Positions 7,408 to 8,691 of a DNA stretch of 8,691 bases are shown here, piece by piece. A model generated the notes under the pieces. That model was not told the DNA's origin. It worked only from the letters and a program-made list of their open reading frames with translations, and searched no databases. The number at the start of each line of letters is the position of its first letter. The stretch's first letter is position 1. The DNA lies in contig JAPHUI010000061.1 in assembly GCA_026193755.1 (NCBI GenBank), positions 1 to 8,691 on the forward strand, in the 5' to 3' direction. The position numbers and the translations under genes were made by a program. This DNA is from Ignavibacteriaceae bacterium (GTDB lineage Bacteria > Bacteroidota > Ignavibacteria > Ignavibacteriales > Ignavibacteriaceae).

Positions 7408-7443
7408 TTTGTATCCTTACATTTTATTTTATGAAAATATATT

Positions 7444-8691
7444 TTACTTAACACGGGTTCCGTTTTTAACTGAATTATCGACAGTGAGAACTTGCAAACC
7501 TCCAGACTCTTTTTCAACGGCTAAAATCATACCATGCGATTCTTCCCCCATAATCTTTGCTGGTTGTAAATTAGCTACTACAACAACTTTTTTACCTGCC
7601 AAATCTTCCGGCTTATAATGCTCGGCTATTCCTGCAACAAGCTGCCTTTCACCATCATCGAGCATAACTTTCAGCTTCATCAGCTTTTTACTTTTAACAA
7701 TTTTTTCTGCACTTAGTACTTCCGCCACTTTCAGTTTTGTTTTCATAAAATCATCGTATGAAATCAGTTCACTTTTCACTGATTCTTTTGGATTCACTTC
7801 TTCTGGTTTACCAAGTTTTGAAATTTGTTCTTCTATCACTTCATCCTCGATTTTAGGGAATAAAATTTCCGCATTGTTGATTTGATGTCCTTCCTTTAAA
7901 AAGGATTTACCACTTTCACTCCATCTAACTGGTTTTGAATTCAGCATTTTAAAAAGCTTCCCGCAGGAAAATGGCAACACAGGACTAAAAAGTTCGGCTA
8001 GTGTGTATATAGCCTGCAGGCAGATATTCAAAGTTGTCCCGCATTTTTCTTTGTCAGATTTTACAGTTACCCAAGGTTCAGAATCATTAAAATATTTATT
8101 GCCATCGCGTGCAAGATTCATTATTTCATTCACACCGTCACGTATCTTATAATTTTCAAAAAGATCTGCTACTCGTCCAGGATACTCACCAATTTCTTTC
8201 AGCATATCTTCATCAATCTTTTGGAGCTTGCCGCGAGCAGGAACTTTTCCGTTAAAATGTTTGTGAACAAATGTGAAGGTTCGGTTAATGAAGTTTCCTA
8301 ATATATCAGCAAGCTCACTGTTGTTTCGAAGCTGGAATTCCTTCCAGTAAAAATCTGTATCACGATTTTCAGGAAGATTAGCAGCAAGAGTATATCTTAA
8401 TAAATCTGCTGGAAACAAGTTGAGGAAATCATCAACATCAATTCCCCATCCGCGACTTTTGGAAAACTTCTTTCCTTCAAAATTCAGAAACTCATTTGCT
8501 GGTACGTTCTGCGGTAAACAATATTGCTCTTTGCCTGCTTCATTCCAGGCCATTAAAATTGCTGGAAAGATGATTGTGTGAAAAACAATATTATCCTTCC
8601 CGATAAAAGCAATGTATTTGGTATTAGGATCCTGCCAGTAATTTTTCCAGAGATCAGGTTGCTTTTTTATTTGTGAATATTCCTTTGTAGA
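7444..8691 (-). CDS. metG: Methionyl-tRNA synthetase, C-terminal part (start beyond right edge)
   Basis: This cytoplasmic class I synthetase charges tRNA-Met with methionine. The frame is open from the right edge, and the first 46 visible residues are clearly MetRS (IAFIGKDNIVFHTIIFPA at 27-44 of the fragment), so a start at the ATG at 8553 would be wrong. The fragment has 415 residues. It holds the KMSKS-loop equivalent KFSKS (75-79), where Met is replaced by Phe as in many MetRS, and the helical anticodon-binding domain (about 106-276). A C-terminal OB-fold tRNA-binding domain (about 314-414) follows, with TKLKVAEVL, LMKLKVMLDDGERQLVAGIA and NLQPAKIMG. This appended domain promotes dimerisation and tRNA binding in bacterial MetRS. 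The catalytic Rossmann half with the HIGH motif lies outside the window; the usual full length is near 650-700 residues. Nothing suggests decay. The protease gene follows by 36 bp. Confidence 0.96.
   Translation of the reverse strand, partial: STKEYSQIKKQPDLWKNYWQDPNTKYIAFIGKDNIVFHTIIFPAILMAWNEAGKEQYCLPQNVPANEFLNFEGKKFSKSRGWGIDVDDFLNLFPADLLRYTLAANLPENRDTDFYWKEFQLRNNSELADILGNFINRTFTFVHKHFNGKVPARGKLQKIDEDMLKEIGEYPGRVADLFENYKIRDGVNEIMNLARDGNKYFNDSEPWVTVKSDKEKCGTTLNICLQAIYTLAELFSPVLPFSCGKLFKMLNSKPVRWSESGKSFLKEGHQINNAEILFPKIEDEVIEEQISKLGKPEEVNPKESVKSELISYDDFMKTKLKVAEVLSAEKIVKSKKLMKLKVMLDDGERQLVAGIAEHYKPEDLAGKKVVVVANLQPAKIMGEESHGMILAVEKESGGLQVLTVDNSVKNGTRVK

Noticed and set aside
7444..8553. A complete 369-aa gene starting at the ATG at 8553
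   Set aside because: The frame continues without a stop to the window edge and those extra 46 residues are clearly MetRS, so this is an internal methionine of a truncated gene.

Overview
All seven genes supported here lie on the minus strand, so the window is best read from its right end to its left. The DNA is AT-rich. The genes suggest a Gram-negative member of the Bacteroidota/Ignavibacteria (FCB) group. The clearest marker is the C-terminal tail of the secreted subtilase, which carries the NFPNPFNPST-type sorting motif typical of proteins exported by the type IX (Por) system. Several periplasmic parvulins, a lipoprotein and a secreted VCBS/FG-GAP protein fit a diderm envelope. The lineage is inferred from protein style only; no rRNA or other phylogenetic marker is present.

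Layout in transcription order: (1) metG, methionyl-tRNA synthetase, cut by the right edge, 8691-7444. Its frame is open up to the edge, so the start at 8553 that a plain ORF call would give is an internal Met. (2) After 36 bp, a 580-aa secreted S8 serine protease with a sorting tail (7407-5665), followed by a strong hairpin at 5615-5663 that probably ends this unit. (3) A four-gene run, 5541-460, with very short gaps or overlaps: a 662-aa peptidyl-prolyl isomerase with two intact-looking parvulin domains, a 277-aa lipoprotein with a decayed parvulin-like fold, a SurA-type chaperone with two parvulin domains, and a MoxR AAA+ ATPase that begins at TTG. (4) After a 229-bp gap, the start of a secreted VCBS/FG-GAP protein (230 to the left edge), with a strong Shine-Dalgarno sequence.

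Working model: the three parvulin-family proteins form a periplasmic folding and chaperone set serving outer-membrane and secreted proteins. The lipidated member has no histidine at all, so it is more likely a membrane-tethered holdase or scaffold than an enzyme. MoxR ATPases are usually chaperone-like and work with VWA-domain or DUF58 partners; none is visible next to this one. The protease and the VCBS protein are plausible clients of envelope export.

I see no mobile element, CRISPR array, tRNA or rRNA gene, toxin-antitoxin pair or defence system. Most of the window is ordinary housekeeping and envelope biology. The least routine features are the histidine-free parvulin-like lipoprotein inside the chaperone operon and the MoxR gene attached to that operon without its usual partners.
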